This document shows, one piece after another, positions 47,288 to 56,450 of a stretch of 64,000 nucleotides of DNA. The position numbers and the translations under genes are program-made. This stretch comes from an uncultured Lachnospiraceae bacterium. Lineage in GTDB: Bacteria > Bacillota > Clostridia > Lachnospirales > Lachnospiraceae. The DNA lies in contig CADACD010000004.1 of assembly GCA_902786365.1 (NCBI GenBank), forward strand, positions 1-64,000, in the 5' to 3' direction. Every line of letters starts with the position of its first letter. The first letter of the stretch is position 1. The notes under the pieces were generated by a model. It was not told the DNA's origin and ran no database searches. It saw only the letters and a list, made by a program, of their open reading frames with translations.

Positions 47288-48314
47288 CCAGAATCACCTC
47301 CACTCCTACATTTTTATCTCTAAGGTACTGCATTGCTGCGTCTATATCCTCTGATTTTCCTTTTACGATAGATACAAGACCGCCTATCGGATTGTCTCCT
47401 ATCATCTCGATATTTCCAAATATAATGTTGATATCAAGTGCAAATTTTCTCGAAAGCTGTGACACAAGTGCCTCTGAAATATTTCTCTCAAGGTACTTAA
47501 ACCTAAGAATTGCCTGATTTTCTTTTAGTCTCACAATCTCTCTGTTTTCATCTATCAGGTCATATACCCTGCAAAGATTGGTTGTACGCTCTACAAACTC
47601 TTTCGTCGTTTTGTGTGTCGGATTGGCAAAAATATCAAACACATCTCCATACTCAACAACCTCTCCGTCTTTCATGACTGCAACTCTATCGCAAATATCT
47701 TTTATTACCTGCATCTCGTGTGTAATCACTACTATCGTGATACCGAGTTGTGTATTTAACTTTTTAAGCAAATCAAGTATGGATTTAGTTGTCTTTGGGT
47801 CTAATGCACTTGTCGATTCATCACTCAACAGTATTTCAGGGTCATTTGCAAGTGCTCTGGCAATCGCAACCCTCTGTTTCTGACCACCACTTAAGCTGGA
47901 AGGATATGCATTTGCTTTATCCTTTAGTTCCACAAGCTCTAACAGTTTTTCAACCTTTTGCTTTTTCTGCTCTTTTGTAAGTCCACTTCCTTTTAACGGA
48001 AATTCCACATTCTGATATACTGTTCTTGAAGCGAAGAGATTGAACTGCTGAAAAATCATTCCAATTTTCTTTCTGTGCTTTCGAAGTTCTTTTACTGACA
48101 AGGCGGTTATCTCCTCATCACCTATATATACCTTGCCGGAGCTTGGTCTTTCCAAAAGGTTGATACATCGCACAAGAGTCGATTTTCCTGCTCCTGAAAA
48201 ACCAATAATTCCAAATATCTCTCCCTTGTCAATTTCAAAATTAACATTCCTTACAGCATGTACCGTATTTCCCTTTGTGTTAAAATCTTTGTTTACATTT
48301 TCAAATCGTATCAA
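47268..48314 (-). CDS. metN: methionine ABC transporter ATP-binding protein
   Basis: The 348-residue ATPase has Walker A GFSGAGKST, signature LSGGQKQRVAIARAL, and Walker B ILLSDESTSALDP, where the family norm is CDEATSALD; Ser replaces the usual Ala. A C-terminal NIL domain (about 265-345) is the site of methionine trans-inhibition in MetN. The start is TTG with AGGTGA upstream. A short overlapping ORF, MMQKASKVMQKRIREVTELD-I, reads across the start but has no good site. No SAM riboswitch was found upstream. Confidence 0.95.
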   Translation of the reverse strand: MIRFENVNKDFNTKGNTVHAVRNVNFEIDKGEIFGIIGFSGAGKSTLVRCINLLERPSSGKVYIGDEEITALSVKELRKHRKKIGMIFQQFNLFASRTVYQNVEFPLKGSGLTKEQKKQKVEKLLELVELKDKANAYPSSLSGGQKQRVAIARALANDPEILLSDESTSALDPKTTKSILDLLKKLNTQLGITIVVITHEMQVIKDICDRVAVMKDGEVVEYGDVFDIFANPTHKTTKEFVERTTNLCRVYDLIDENREIVRLKENQAILRFKYLERNISEALVSQLSRKFALDINIIFGNIEMIGDNPIGGLVSIVKGKSEDIDAAMQYLRDKNVGVEVILDGRNAN

Positions 48315-48400
48315 GCTCTGTCACCTCCCTGATTCTCTTTTGCATTACTTTTGATGCTTTTTGCATCATTGTGGCGTTTGTATTTTTTTACCTTTGACGT

Positions 48401-48429
48401 ATTTTATATTGCCTTTCTGTTGTCGACAA
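48401..48429 (-). promoter_or_regulatory. possible metNIQ promoter
   Basis: TTGTCG (48429-48424), 17 bp and TAAAAT (48406-48401) on the minus strand lie about 85 bases before the metN TTG. A GATGC/GCATC hairpin follows in the leader. Confidence 0.4.
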
Positions 48430-48540
48430 ACGAAAGTATACTACTTCTATAGGAAAAGTGGTAATATTTAAATTATTGAACTAGTAATAGAAAAAAACTA
48501 TACCCATGCAGAATTGACTGAAAACATATATTTTAACTGC

Positions 48541-48612
48541 AAAAAAACGGTGCATCAAATAGATAAATATCAATTACAAAACTGTAATAAATATTTATCA
48601 TCTGACACACCG
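48541..48612 (-). terminator. terminator after cysK
   Basis: CGGTG at 48608 pairs with CACCG at 48548 on the minus strand, with inner helices GATAAATAT/ATATTTATC and ATTACA/TGTAAT, and ends in seven Ts. It is a long, strong terminator between cysK and metN. Confidence 0.82.
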
Positions 48613-48670
48613 ATTGTGCAATCACTCTATATTATTTAACATAACTTTTTCATGAAGCATGAAATTTAAG

Positions 48671-48701
48671 ACTTTTTGACCATGGTATCATAAAATTAGT
48701 T
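48671..48701. repeat. dispersed motif overlapping the cysK stop codon (copy 2)
   Basis: On the minus strand the cysK TAA is followed by TTTTATGATACCATGGTC and AAAAAGT, matching the motif after metI at 46582-46612. Confidence 0.6.
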
Positions 48702-49622
48702 ATTGAATAAAGGTGTTGATAAGTATCTGTCACCTGAGTCAGGAAGCAATGCAACAATTGTCTTTCCTGCATTTTCTGGTCTTTCAGCCACAATTTTTGC
48801 TGCCTTCAATGCCGCACCTGAAGAAATTCCAACAAGAACACCTTCTGTATGAGCAAATTCTCTTCCCTCCGCAAATGCATCTTCATTCTCAATTGCAATT
48901 ACTTCATCATATACCTTTGTATTTAATACATCTGGAACAAATCCTGCTCCAATTCCCTGAATCTTGTGTGCTCCAGGTGTTCCCTTTGATAATACAGGGC
49001 TTGTTGCCGGCTCTACAGCGATTATCTTCACATCAGGATTTTTGCTCTTTAAGTATTCGCCTACACCTGTGATTGTTCCACCTGTTCCTACACCTGCGAT
49101 AAATACATCAACTTTTCCTTCTGTCTGATCCCAAATCTCCGGACCTGTAGTCTTTCTGTGAACTTCAGGGTTTGCCGGATTGACAAACTGTCCAAGGATA
49201 ACAGAACCTTCGATTGATTCTTTGAGCTCTTCTGCCTTAGCGATAGCACCTTTCATTCCCTTAGCGCCTTCTGTCAGAACAATTTCAGCTCCATAGGCCT
49301 TTAAAAGATTTCTACGCTCAACACTCATTGTATCAGGAAGTGTAAGAATTGCCTTGTAACCTTTTGCTGTAGCTACTGCTGCAAGACCGATACCTGTGTT
49401 ACCACTTGTAGGCTCGATAATTGTTGCGCCAGGCTTCAATAATCCTTTTTCCTCAGCGTCTTCTATCATAGCAAGTGCAATACGATCCTTTACTGAACCT
49501 GCCGGATTGAGATATTCAAGCTTTGCAAGTATTGTTGCCTGTAAATCTTTTCCATATCTGTTAAGTTTCAAAATAGGTGTTTTTCCTATTAATTCTAATG
49601 AACTTTCTTTAATCTCACTCAT
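48696..49622 (-). CDS. cysK: cysteine synthase A (O-acetylserine sulfhydrylase)
   Basis: The 308-residue PLP enzyme makes cysteine from O-acetylserine and sulfide. The Schiff-base Lys45 lies in [11 protein letters not shown]; the substrate loop TSGNTG is at 72-77; the phosphate-binding loop GTGGTITG follows. GGAGG precedes the ATG. It has a perfect promoter and an operator-like palindrome upstream, pointing to sulfur-responsive control. It lies next to metNIQ. Confidence 0.97.
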   Translation of the reverse strand: MSEIKESSLELIGKTPILKLNRYGKDLQATILAKLEYLNPAGSVKDRIALAMIEDAEEKGLLKPGATIIEPTSGNTGIGLAAVATAKGYKAILTLPDTMSVERRNLLKAYGAEIVLTEGAKGMKGAIAKAEELKESIEGSVILGQFVNPANPEVHRKTTGPEIWDQTEGKVDVFIAGVGTGGTITGVGEYLKSKNPDVKIIAVEPATSPVLSKGTPGAHKIQGIGAGFVPDVLNTKVYDEVIAIENEDAFAEGREFAHTEGVLVGISSGAALKAAKIVAERPENAGKTIVALLPDSGDRYLSTPLFNN

Positions 49623-49661
49623 GTAAAAATCCTCCTTTTTATCATCACATTCTATTTTTAT

Positions 49662-49682
49662 TTCCTATAATCTTACTAGGAA
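49662..49682 (-). promoter_or_regulatory. operator-like palindrome downstream of the cysK promoter
   Basis: TTCCTA, nine bases, TAGGAA. It would lie at about +7 to +27 of the cysK transcript, a good place for a repressor. Rrf2-type regulators such as CymR control cysK in Firmicutes; identity of the regulator here is inference. Confidence 0.45.
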
Positions 49683-49695
49683 CTCTATGAATTAT

Positions 49696-49724
49696 ATTAT
49701 AGAATTATAAAACTGCTTTGTCAA
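49696..49724 (-). promoter_or_regulatory. cysK promoter (perfect consensus)
   Basis: TTGACA (49724-49719), 17 bp, TATAAT (49701-49696) on the minus strand. Confidence 0.88.
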
Positions 49725-49814
49725 GTATATATTTCTTTTTTCTATAAAGAAATCACATTTCTGTCTTTGTGAAACTCTGACATAAGGTACAGGTGGCGAA
49801 CTCCAATGTCATGC

Positions 49815-50384
49815 TTATATACTGCAGCCTTTCACCCACATATAGCAAAACATCTGTGTTCTTGCTGCAAATTTTTCATTTTTCAGCAATTTTTCTACCT
49901 CTTCTTTCGTATACCATGACGCATATATTTCCTCTGCTGCGGATGTACTTTTATGAAATACCCCTCTTGCTCTTCCGACTATGCTTACATTTGTTTCATT
50001 GCTAAAACCGACTGCACTGTAACTGGTATTCATAAAATCATGTATCTCATAGAGTTCTAATCCTGTCTCTTCCCTTAATTCTCTTGCTGCAGCCTGTGCT
50101 AAAGTTTCCCCTTCCTCTATCATACCTGCCGGAAAATTAAATACCCAGTCGCCCGCGGCCATTCTGAACTCTTTATTTAACAAAATTTTTGTTCCATCTT
50201 CATTACATGTAATGATTACAACCGCATCCGCCTCTTTTCCTTTCAGTTCATCTAAGCTTTTTATGTTCTTATTCCTGCTAATCATTTCATATACTTTATT
50301 ATTTCCATCTTCTGTCTTATAAGTAACGTCATACCTTGTAATAAAATTTCCCTGTGCTTTCTTTTCTATTCCTACAAATTTCAT
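49815..50384 (-). CDS. Nudix hydrolase (ADP-ribose pyrophosphatase-like)
   Basis: The 189-residue protein contains a complete Nudix box (GMIEEGETLAQ then ARELREETGL) following FNFPAG. The N-terminal beta region and the YSAVGFSNET segment resemble ADP-ribose pyrophosphatases. Substrate is not certain. ATG at 50384 has GGAGG five bases upstream. It stands alone. Confidence 0.88.
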   Translation of the reverse strand: MKFVGIEKKAQGNFITRYDVTYKTEDGNNKVYEMISRNKNIKSLDELKGKEADAVVIITCNEDGTKILLNKEFRMAAGDWVFNFPAGMIEEGETLAQAAARELREETGLELYEIHDFMNTSYSAVGFSNETNVSIVGRARGVFHKSTSAAEEIYASWYTKEEVEKLLKNEKFAARTQMFCYMWVKGCSI

Positions 50385-50481
50385 AATAACCTCCATTTCA
50401 TCTTATCAAAACTAAGTATACTGTTCATGGGCATTCTCCACCTATATTTTCAATTTTCATTACAGCTAAAAAGCATAAAAT

Positions 50482-50520
50482 ATGCACCAGAATTATCTTG
50501 ATTACATAATTCTGATGCAT
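50482..50520 (-). terminator. terminator after the small basic protein gene
   Basis: ATGCACCAGAATTAT/ATAATTCTGATGCAT (one mismatch, 9-nt loop); the minus strand continues ATTTTATGCTTTTTAGC. It lies 9 bases beyond the stop at 50529. Confidence 0.7.
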
Positions 50521-50528
50521 TACGTACA

Positions 50529-50720
50529 CTACTTTTTTAACTTTGATAAATCAAGTTCAATATTTTTCTTATCGATTTTCTTGCCAATTTTTTCTGCGTC
50601 AACTTTTACCTTGCCATCTGTTACCTTATCTACAGCCTGACCTACTTTGGTAGCTACATTATCTATTCTGTGTCCACCCACTACAACATTAACGCCTTTT
50701 CCTTTACCTTTATCTGCCAT
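50529..50720 (-). CDS. small lysine-rich protein of unknown function
   Basis: The 63-residue product is Lys-, Asp- and Val-rich (MADKGKGKGVNVVVGGHRID, then QAVDKVTDGKVKVDAEKIGK) with a heptad-like spacing of hydrophobic residues. No membrane segment or known domain is visible. AGGAG precedes the ATG at 50720 and a terminator follows, so it is very likely expressed. It lies 90 bases after the SPFH gene and may share its transcript. I do not recognise the family. Confidence 0.6.
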   Translation of the reverse strand: MADKGKGKGVNVVVGGHRIDNVATKVGQAVDKVTDGKVKVDAEKIGKKIDKKNIELDLSKLKK

Positions 50721-50810
50721 TTTGTTTCTCCTTTTTGATATGTTATAACTTTAACATAATCTATATTAGCACAATCGCCAAATATAAACAATGACAATTT
50801 AATCCCCCGT

Positions 50811-51755
50811 CTAATTTTCCTGGTTTGTCTCAGTTTTCGCCTCTGCTTTTGTTTCTGAACTCTGTCCCAACATAGAAGAGATATCAAATACTGCATTTCC
50901 CTCTCCTACAACTTTCGGAAGCTCTCCATTCCATTTTTCAAGCATCATCTGTGTAAAAATGTCGTTTGAAAGTGAGCTTGTCAATATCTCGTTTGCTTCT
51001 GCTTCACCCTGGGCTGCAATTTTTTTTGCTTTCGCTTCTGCCTCTGCCTGCTCTATCAGTTTCTGATTTTCAATCTGCTGCTTTTCATACGCGAGCTGTG
51101 CATTCTGCTTCTCCGCAATCGCATTATTATAACTCTCATCAAAATCTGCATTTCCTATCACTACTTTATTGATAATAATAGTGCTTTCACCATATTTGCT
51201 ATCTAGCGATTCCTGCAGTTTTTCCATTGCAAGTGGTTCTATTTTACTACGGTTTGTAGCATCTTCATCAGCAAGTTCCTTACTTGATGACTTCACAGCC
51301 GAAGCAATCAGTGACTGTGTGATCAGATTATTTTCATAGTCAGCAACATTAGCACAAATCCATGCTGACCGTGTTCCTGAAATCTGGTATGTCACATTTA
51401 CTGAGTCATAATAAATGGCCGTTCTGTTTTTTGTTTCACTCCAAATCTGTCCGCTAAAATACATATCCTGCTGCTTATTACAAACCTGCTTTATTGACTG
51501 AATAAATGGAAGATGAAAATTAAATCCGTTAGGTACGGTTTCTTCTCTTATCTGTCCAAATGTTGTCACAACACCTGTGTAACCTGTCGGGATTATTGTA
51601 AATGTATTTGCAATGATAATTAGTATCATTCCTATGATAGCTCCTACAATATGTGGTTTTCCCTTTCTACCCGGATTTTTTCTATTCTGATAATTTAACA
51701 TCAAACCCGCAACAATCACTACAACTGCCAAAAATATTATAACATGATTCAACAT
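50811..51755 (-). CDS. SPFH/prohibitin-family membrane protein
   Basis: The 314-residue protein has two N-terminal membrane helices (about 4-20 and 38-57), an SPFH domain (about 58-225; IPTGYTGVVTTFGQIREETV, GFNFHLPFIQS) and an Ala/Glu-rich coiled coil (about 225-265; IEQAEAEAKAKKIAAQGEAE). Such proteins form oligomeric membrane scaffolds that organise microdomains or guard FtsH-type proteases; FtsH is encoded in this window but far away. GGAGG-type site precedes the ATG. Confidence 0.88.
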   Translation of the reverse strand: MLNHVIIFLAVVVIVAGLMLNYQNRKNPGRKGKPHIVGAIIGMILIIIANTFTIIPTGYTGVVTTFGQIREETVPNGFNFHLPFIQSIKQVCNKQQDMYFSGQIWSETKNRTAIYYDSVNVTYQISGTRSAWICANVADYENNLITQSLIASAVKSSSKELADEDATNRSKIEPLAMEKLQESLDSKYGESTIIINKVVIGNADFDESYNNAIAEKQNAQLAYEKQQIENQKLIEQAEAEAKAKKIAAQGEAEANEILTSSLSNDIFTQMMLEKWNGELPKVVGEGNAVFDISSMLGQSSETKAEAKTETNQEN

Positions 51756-52142
51756 ATTCCTTCCTCCCTTTGTACATTTCTGTTCCTATCAACAGTTTCC
51801 TTCAATCAAATATGTTTTCCATAAAAACTTTCGACTTTCCTATTATAACTGAAATATCGTAAAAAATATATATTTTCATTTCTAACTTAGCATTTCCTAT
51901 TATGGTATTTTTAACTTATTACAATTGTTATCGTTTAATTGTTTATTTTATTTTTATTTATAAAACAAATTTTGGACACATTTAATCAATATAATAAAAG
52001 CATACTACTAATGGTAGTAAACAACTTAACATTTTCATAACTCAGCCTGGCAGTAGAAAACTGTCAGGCATCCCCCAAAAAATAAGGCTGTTACATTAAG
52101 AAAAATAATCAAACGCAAAATAATTTAATTTCCGACTCTTGA
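51756..52142. other. 387-bp AT-rich intergenic region
   Basis: No gene was found. It contains GCCTGGCAGT/ACTGTCAGGC (52045-52069), a stable hairpin with no U-tract on either strand, and a smaller TACTAC/GTAGTA repeat near 52002-52018. A TATAAT near 51842 on the minus strand could be the SPFH gene -10, without a clear -35. Confidence 0.4.
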
Positions 52143-52397
52143 TTAAACAATTTTGTTAAGATACTTTTCTTTTGTCGCAAGTCCACCTCTGATATGTCTT
52201 TCAGATTTATTTACATCTAGAATTTTTCTTGCCTCTGCAGCCAATGATGGATTGATATGGCACAGTCTTTCTGTAACGTCTTTATGTACGGTACTTTTGC
52301 TAATTCCAAATTGTTTGGCCGCCTGCCTTACTGTTGCTTTATTTTCAATGATATAATTAGCTAATTCTATTGCCCTCTCTTCTATATATCCTTTCAT
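52143..52397 (-). CDS. spoIIID: sporulation transcriptional regulator SpoIIID
   Basis: The 84-residue helix-turn-helix protein matches SpoIIID over its full length: IEERAIELANYIIENKATVR, QAAKQFGISKSTVHKDVTER and a basic C-terminal helix (RHIRGGLATKEKYL). It acts in the mother cell as activator and repressor between sigma-E and sigma-K. AGGA precedes the ATG. Confidence 0.96.
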   Translation of the reverse strand: MKGYIEERAIELANYIIENKATVRQAAKQFGISKSTVHKDVTERLCHINPSLAAEARKILDVNKSERHIRGGLATKEKYLNKIV

Positions 52398-52529
52398 TTA
52401 TGTATCCTGATATTAGTTTATTTATACAAGATATGCTTTAAATCTTAAAATATGCCTTGCAATTAAATTGCTATTTTATATCAAATTCGTAAGTCCCTAA
52501 CCAAATCAGATCCTATTTAATTTTTTTAC

Positions 52530-53141
52530 TCAGTCTTTAGAATCCTGAACAAGAGCTTCCATATCCTCAATATAATTTTTCAAGCCTCTGCTCATATATA
52601 TCATATTGATGATATCTGTCACCCCGCTGAATATCATACTTGCACCTACAATTCTAAGAACAAAATTGGTAATTCCATTTGCAAGGATGAGAATTGCAAT
52701 ACCAAGTAATATTGTCAAAACTGCTATGATAACAAGCATTCCCCATCTGTTTCCTTTGATTTTCATTGCATTCATTGCAGTCTGCATTTTCATAATACCA
52801 TTTGTAAGAATGAATACACCCATTATATATGGAACCGCATTCTTAATAATTTTATAACCTAAAATAAAGAACGCTCCGGTTATTATCATAAGTATTCCTA
52901 TGATAAATCTGTTTCTTTTAAGACTACGCTCAACATTTGACAAGAAATACATAAGCAGCTGTATTAGTCCAAATACAACAATCAGTGTTCCTATTGTATA
53001 AAAAATTCTCCTTGTCACTTCCTCCGGATTAATCAGAAGTACAACACCCAGTAAAACAAATAAAATTCCAACCACAACGCTCTGCCATGTTACACCTTTT
53101 AATTCTTTTAATGCTTCACTTTGTTTTTTCTTTTTAGACAT
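52530..53141 (-). CDS. DUF308 (HdeD-like) membrane protein
   Basis: The 203-residue protein has a basic N-terminus (MSKKKKQSEALKEL) and six hydrophobic segments in repeated pairs (VVVGILFVLLGVVLLINPEE, TIGTLIVVFGLIQLLMYF, FIIGILMIITGAFFILGY and so on), the pattern of DUF308. Function unknown; related HdeD helps acid resistance in enterics. ATG at 53141 has AGGAGG ten bases upstream. Confidence 0.8.
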   Translation of the reverse strand: MSKKKKQSEALKELKGVTWQSVVVGILFVLLGVVLLINPEEVTRRIFYTIGTLIVVFGLIQLLMYFLSNVERSLKRNRFIIGILMIITGAFFILGYKIIKNAVPYIMGVFILTNGIMKMQTAMNAMKIKGNRWGMLVIIAVLTILLGIAILILANGITNFVLRIVGASMIFSGVTDIINMIYMSRGLKNYIEDMEALVQDSKD

Positions 53142-53236
53142 ATACAAACATCCTCCTTTTCCAATACAGTCGCTTGCTTTCCTTCCGAAAGTTTTCTAAC
53201 TCATAAAAATGCTGTGCATTTTTTTCGTTAACTTAT

Positions 53237-53275
53237 GAATATGAGCCGATACTTTATGTGCATCGACTCATATTC
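53237..53275. terminator. possible terminator after ilvE
   Basis: GAATATGAG/CTCATATTC (perfect 9 bp) enclosing CGAT/ATCG lies 45 bases past the ilvE stop. There is no clear U-tract, so it may instead stabilise the mRNA end. Confidence 0.4.
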
Positions 53276-53319
53276 AATTCACTATATTGATTTTATTTTA
53301 AAATATTATTTTTTATAAT

Positions 53320-54345
53320 TTACTCTATCACTTTTATCCAGCCTTCCGGCGCTTCGATTCTGCCCATCTGGATACCTGTGAGTGTATCGTACAATTTCTT
53401 TGTAACAGGTCCCATCTCATCCATTCCGCTTGGGAAGCAGATTTCGTTGCCATGGTCAACAATCTTTCCTACCGGTGAGATAACTGCGGCTGTACCACAA
53501 AGACCACACTCTGCAAAATCCTTCACTTCTTCAAAGAATACTTCTCTCTCTTCAACCTCAAGTCCAAGATATTCTTTTGCTACATAGACAAGAGAACGTC
53601 TTGTGATAGAAGGAAGAATACTGTCTGACTTAGGAGTAACGAGCTTGTTGTCCTTTGTGACAAATAAGAAGTTCGCACCACCTGTCTCCTCTACCTTTGT
53701 TCTTGTTGCTGCGTCAAGGTACATATTTTCTGAATAACCTTCTTCATGTGCCGTCACTATAGCATGGAGACTCATCGCATAGTTAAGACCTGCTTTGATA
53801 TTACCTGTTCCATGAGGTGCAGCTCTGTCAAAATCACTTACCTTGATAGTAATAGGCTTTGCACCACCCTTAAAGTAAGGACCTACAGGTGTAGCAAACA
53901 CTCTGAACTGGTACTCTTCAGCCGGCTTCACTCCAATAACAGGCGAGCTTCCAAACATATATGGTCTGATATAAAGTGTAGCACCTGAACCATATGGTGG
54001 CACATATGCTAAGTTTGCCTTCACGATCTGAACGACTGCATCGATAAATCTTTCTTCCGGAAATGCCGGCATCTCAAGTCTCTGTGCAGAATCAATCATT
54101 CTCTGTGCATTTAAATCAGGTCTGAAACATACAACCTTTCCATCTTCTGTCGTATATGCTTTAAGACCTTCAAACACTGTCTGTGCATACTGCAATACAC
54201 CTGCACATTCACTGATAACAACTTTATCATCATCAGTAAGTGTTCCTTCGTCCCACTGTCCACCTTTAAAATTTGATACATATCTTTTATCTGTCTTGAT
54301 GTATCCAAAACCGATATTTGCCCAATCAATATTTTTCTTTTCCAC
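53320..54345 (-). CDS. ilvE: branched-chain amino acid aminotransferase
   Basis: The 341-residue fold-type IV PLP enzyme makes or degrades Leu, Ile and Val. Diagnostic blocks are QTVFEGLKAY, RPYMFGSSPVIGVKP, GTGNIKAGLNYAMSL (Schiff-base Lys) and FAECGLCGTAAVISPVGKI. The start is GTG with AAGGAAG nine bases upstream. No T-box leader was found upstream. Confidence 0.95.
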   Translation of the reverse strand: MEKKNIDWANIGFGYIKTDKRYVSNFKGGQWDEGTLTDDDKVVISECAGVLQYAQTVFEGLKAYTTEDGKVVCFRPDLNAQRMIDSAQRLEMPAFPEERFIDAVVQIVKANLAYVPPYGSGATLYIRPYMFGSSPVIGVKPAEEYQFRVFATPVGPYFKGGAKPITIKVSDFDRAAPHGTGNIKAGLNYAMSLHAIVTAHEEGYSENMYLDAATRTKVEETGGANFLFVTKDNKLVTPKSDSILPSITRRSLVYVAKEYLGLEVEEREVFFEEVKDFAECGLCGTAAVISPVGKIVDHGNEICFPSGMDEMGPVTKKLYDTLTGIQMGRIEAPEGWIKVIE

Positions 54346-54529
54346 GATAACAACTTCCTTTCATCTGTTCGCAGCATCTTGTATGGCTGCTGTTTCCTTA
54401 TTTATTTCCTAATATTAAGTATCACTATTTTGTACTTTATAATAGCAAATTTTGTTTAAAATAAGTTTACCCCCGCTTTTTAATACTGTCAAGAACAAAT
54501 TCATATTTATTGTACCAGAGATTTCTACC

Positions 54530-55210
54530 TTATTCTCTGCCTATCTTACTTATCAGAAACTCACTTAAATCTTTTACTGTCATCTTGATCGCATACGGCT
54601 TACACGCCTCAAGTTCTTCTAACTCACCATATCCATATCCTACCAGTATACACGGCATTTCAAACTTCGATGCCCCTATATAATCGAATTTTCTATCTCC
54701 TACCATATAAGACTGTGACACATCAAATTTCTCTATACCCTCCAACTTAGCAGCCTGCTTCATCGCATATTCAATAATATCCTCTTTTTCTACCCTGCTT
54801 CCGGACATTGTACTTCCAGCAGTCACATCAAAATATTCATATATATCAAAATGTTTTAGAAGTCTCACCGCATATTCTTCCGGTTTAGATGTTGCAAGCA
54901 TGACTTTTATTCCATTTTCATGGAGAGCTTTTAAAAGCTGTGGTATTCCTTCATACACAGTACATTCAAATATTCCTGTATCATTATAATATACCCTGTA
55001 CTCATCTACTGCCTGCATCGCCTGTTCATGAGAAAATCCATAAAATTCTTCAAATGATTTATATAAAGGAGGCCCTATAAACGGACACAATGAATCTAAA
55101 TCTGTTACTTCAATACCGAATTTTTTTAGTGCATACTGTACTGATTTTGTGATACCTGTTTTAGGATCTGTAATTGTTCCATCCAAATCAAATAATACGT
55201 ATTTCATCAT
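54530..55210 (-). CDS. HAD-family phosphatase (phosphoglycolate phosphatase-like)
   Basis: The 226-residue HAD hydrolase has motif I DLDGTITDP, a helical cap (about 16-85), motif II MLATSKP, Lys of motif III within VEKEDIIEYA and motif IV VGDRKFD. It resembles Gph/PpaX-type phosphatases; the substrate is uncertain. Two adjacent ATGs at the start follow AAAGGG. It lies between ilvE and the buk terminator. Confidence 0.88.
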   Translation of the reverse strand: MMKYVLFDLDGTITDPKTGITKSVQYALKKFGIEVTDLDSLCPFIGPPLYKSFEEFYGFSHEQAMQAVDEYRVYYNDTGIFECTVYEGIPQLLKALHENGIKVMLATSKPEEYAVRLLKHFDIYEYFDVTAGSTMSGSRVEKEDIIEYAMKQAAKLEGIEKFDVSQSYMVGDRKFDYIGASKFEMPCILVGYGYGELEELEACKPYAIKMTVKDLSEFLISKIGRE

Positions 55211-55253
55211 TCAATTTTCCCTTTCCTGATATCATTTTATATCATTTAAAAAT

Positions 55254-55308
55254 AACCGGAAATAACCTTATATAAAATATTTCTCCATTACAAGGCTTAT
55301 TTCCGGTT
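55254..55308 (-). terminator. terminator after buk
   Basis: AACCGGAAATAA at 55254 pairs with TTATTTCCGGTT, with an inner AAGG/CCTT pairing; the minus strand continues ATTTTTAAATG. It lies 36 bases past the buk stop. Confidence 0.8.
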
Positions 55309-55344
55309 TATTCATATTTCAATTTCTTGATGAAACTTTCATCA

Positions 55345-56409
55345 TTAATATGCCTTTGCCTCTTCTTCGCCATTAAGAACTCTGAGTCCTCCCTGGGCAA
55401 GTGCAAGAAGTTCATCCTCTCCGCCATATACTGTAAACTCAGCAATCCATCCTGCTGCTGCTTTTAACTTATCAATAATGAGGTTATTGTATGCGATACC
55501 GCCTGTCACAATGATTCTATCTACTTTTCCACCAAGTACACATGCCATTGAACCGATATCCTTGCTGACCTGATATGTGAATGCATCTCTTACTAATTTT
55601 GCTTTGTCATCTGTCTCGGCTGCCTTGATAACATCTCTCATATCGTTTGTTCCAAGATAAGCGTTAAGTCCACCGTTACCTACTAATTTCTTGTAGACTT
55701 CTTTTTCTGTATATTTTCCTGAGAAGCACATGCTAATCAGTCCGCCAACCGGAACGCCACCTGCTCTTTCAGGAGAAAATGCCCCATCGCCGTCAAGGGC
55801 GTTGAATACATCTATAACCTGTCCTTTCTTATGAGCTCCTACTGATACACCACCACCCATATGAACAACAATTAAGTTAAGGTCTTCGTATTTTAATCCG
55901 TTTTCCTTTGCATATCTCTTGGCAACTGCTTTCTGATTGAGTGCATGGAAGATACTGATTCTTGGTATCTCAGGAACACCTGAAAGTCTTGCCTCATCAC
56001 ACAATTCATCGACTACAACAGGATCTACAATATAAGACGGAACACCTATCTCATCACCAATTTCTCTTGCAAGAATACCACCTAAGTTTGATGCATGCTG
56101 TCCCTGTTTTCCAATCTTTAAGTCCTCTAAAAGTTCATCACTCACTGCATATGTGCCGCCTGGTATCGGTTTTAAAAGTCCGCCTCGTCCTACAACAACA
56201 TTTAATGATTTTATATCAAATTCTTTTTCATTTAAAAGATTTAAGATGATATCTTTTCTGAAATCTTTCTGGTCAACAATTGTTGCATACTGTGCAATCT
56301 CTTCTGTTGAATGTCTGAGTGTCTCTTCAAATAATAATGTCTCATCCTCGAACACACCAATCTTTGTTGATGTTGATCCCGGATTGATAATCAAACTCTT
56401 TACTGACAT
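55345..56409 (-). CDS. buk: butyrate kinase
   Basis: The 354-residue acetokinase-family enzyme turns butyryl phosphate and ADP into butyrate and ATP. Motifs: N-terminal [52 protein letters not shown] and [16 protein letters not shown] precedes the ATG. With ptb 41 bases upstream it forms the ATP-yielding end of butyrate fermentation; branched-chain acyl phosphates may also be substrates. Confidence 0.96.
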   Translation of the reverse strand: MSVKSLIINPGSTSTKIGVFEDETLLFEETLRHSTEEIAQYATIVDQKDFRKDIILNLLNEKEFDIKSLNVVVGRGGLLKPIPGGTYAVSDELLEDLKIGKQGQHASNLGGILAREIGDEIGVPSYIVDPVVVDELCDEARLSGVPEIPRISIFHALNQKAVAKRYAKENGLKYEDLNLIVVHMGGGVSVGAHKKGQVIDVFNALDGDGAFSPERAGGVPVGGLISMCFSGKYTEKEVYKKLVGNGGLNAYLGTNDMRDVIKAAETDDKAKLVRDAFTYQVSKDIGSMACVLGGKVDRIIVTGGIAYNNLIIDKLKAAAGWIAEFTVYGGEDELLALAQGGLRVLNGEEEAKAY

Positions 56410-56450
56410 GACAAATCTCCTTTTTGTTATTTTCTGCTTTATTTATTATA

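Noticed and set aside
48290..48380. 22-codon leader ORF (MMQKASKVMQK...) overlapping the metN start
   Set aside because: It has no ribosome binding site near its ATG, and Met-richness over so few codons can be chance.
48315..48540. SAM riboswitch or T-box upstream of metN
   Set aside because: Conserved S-box and T-box sequence blocks were sought on the minus strand and not seen; only a small GATGC/GCATC hairpin is present.
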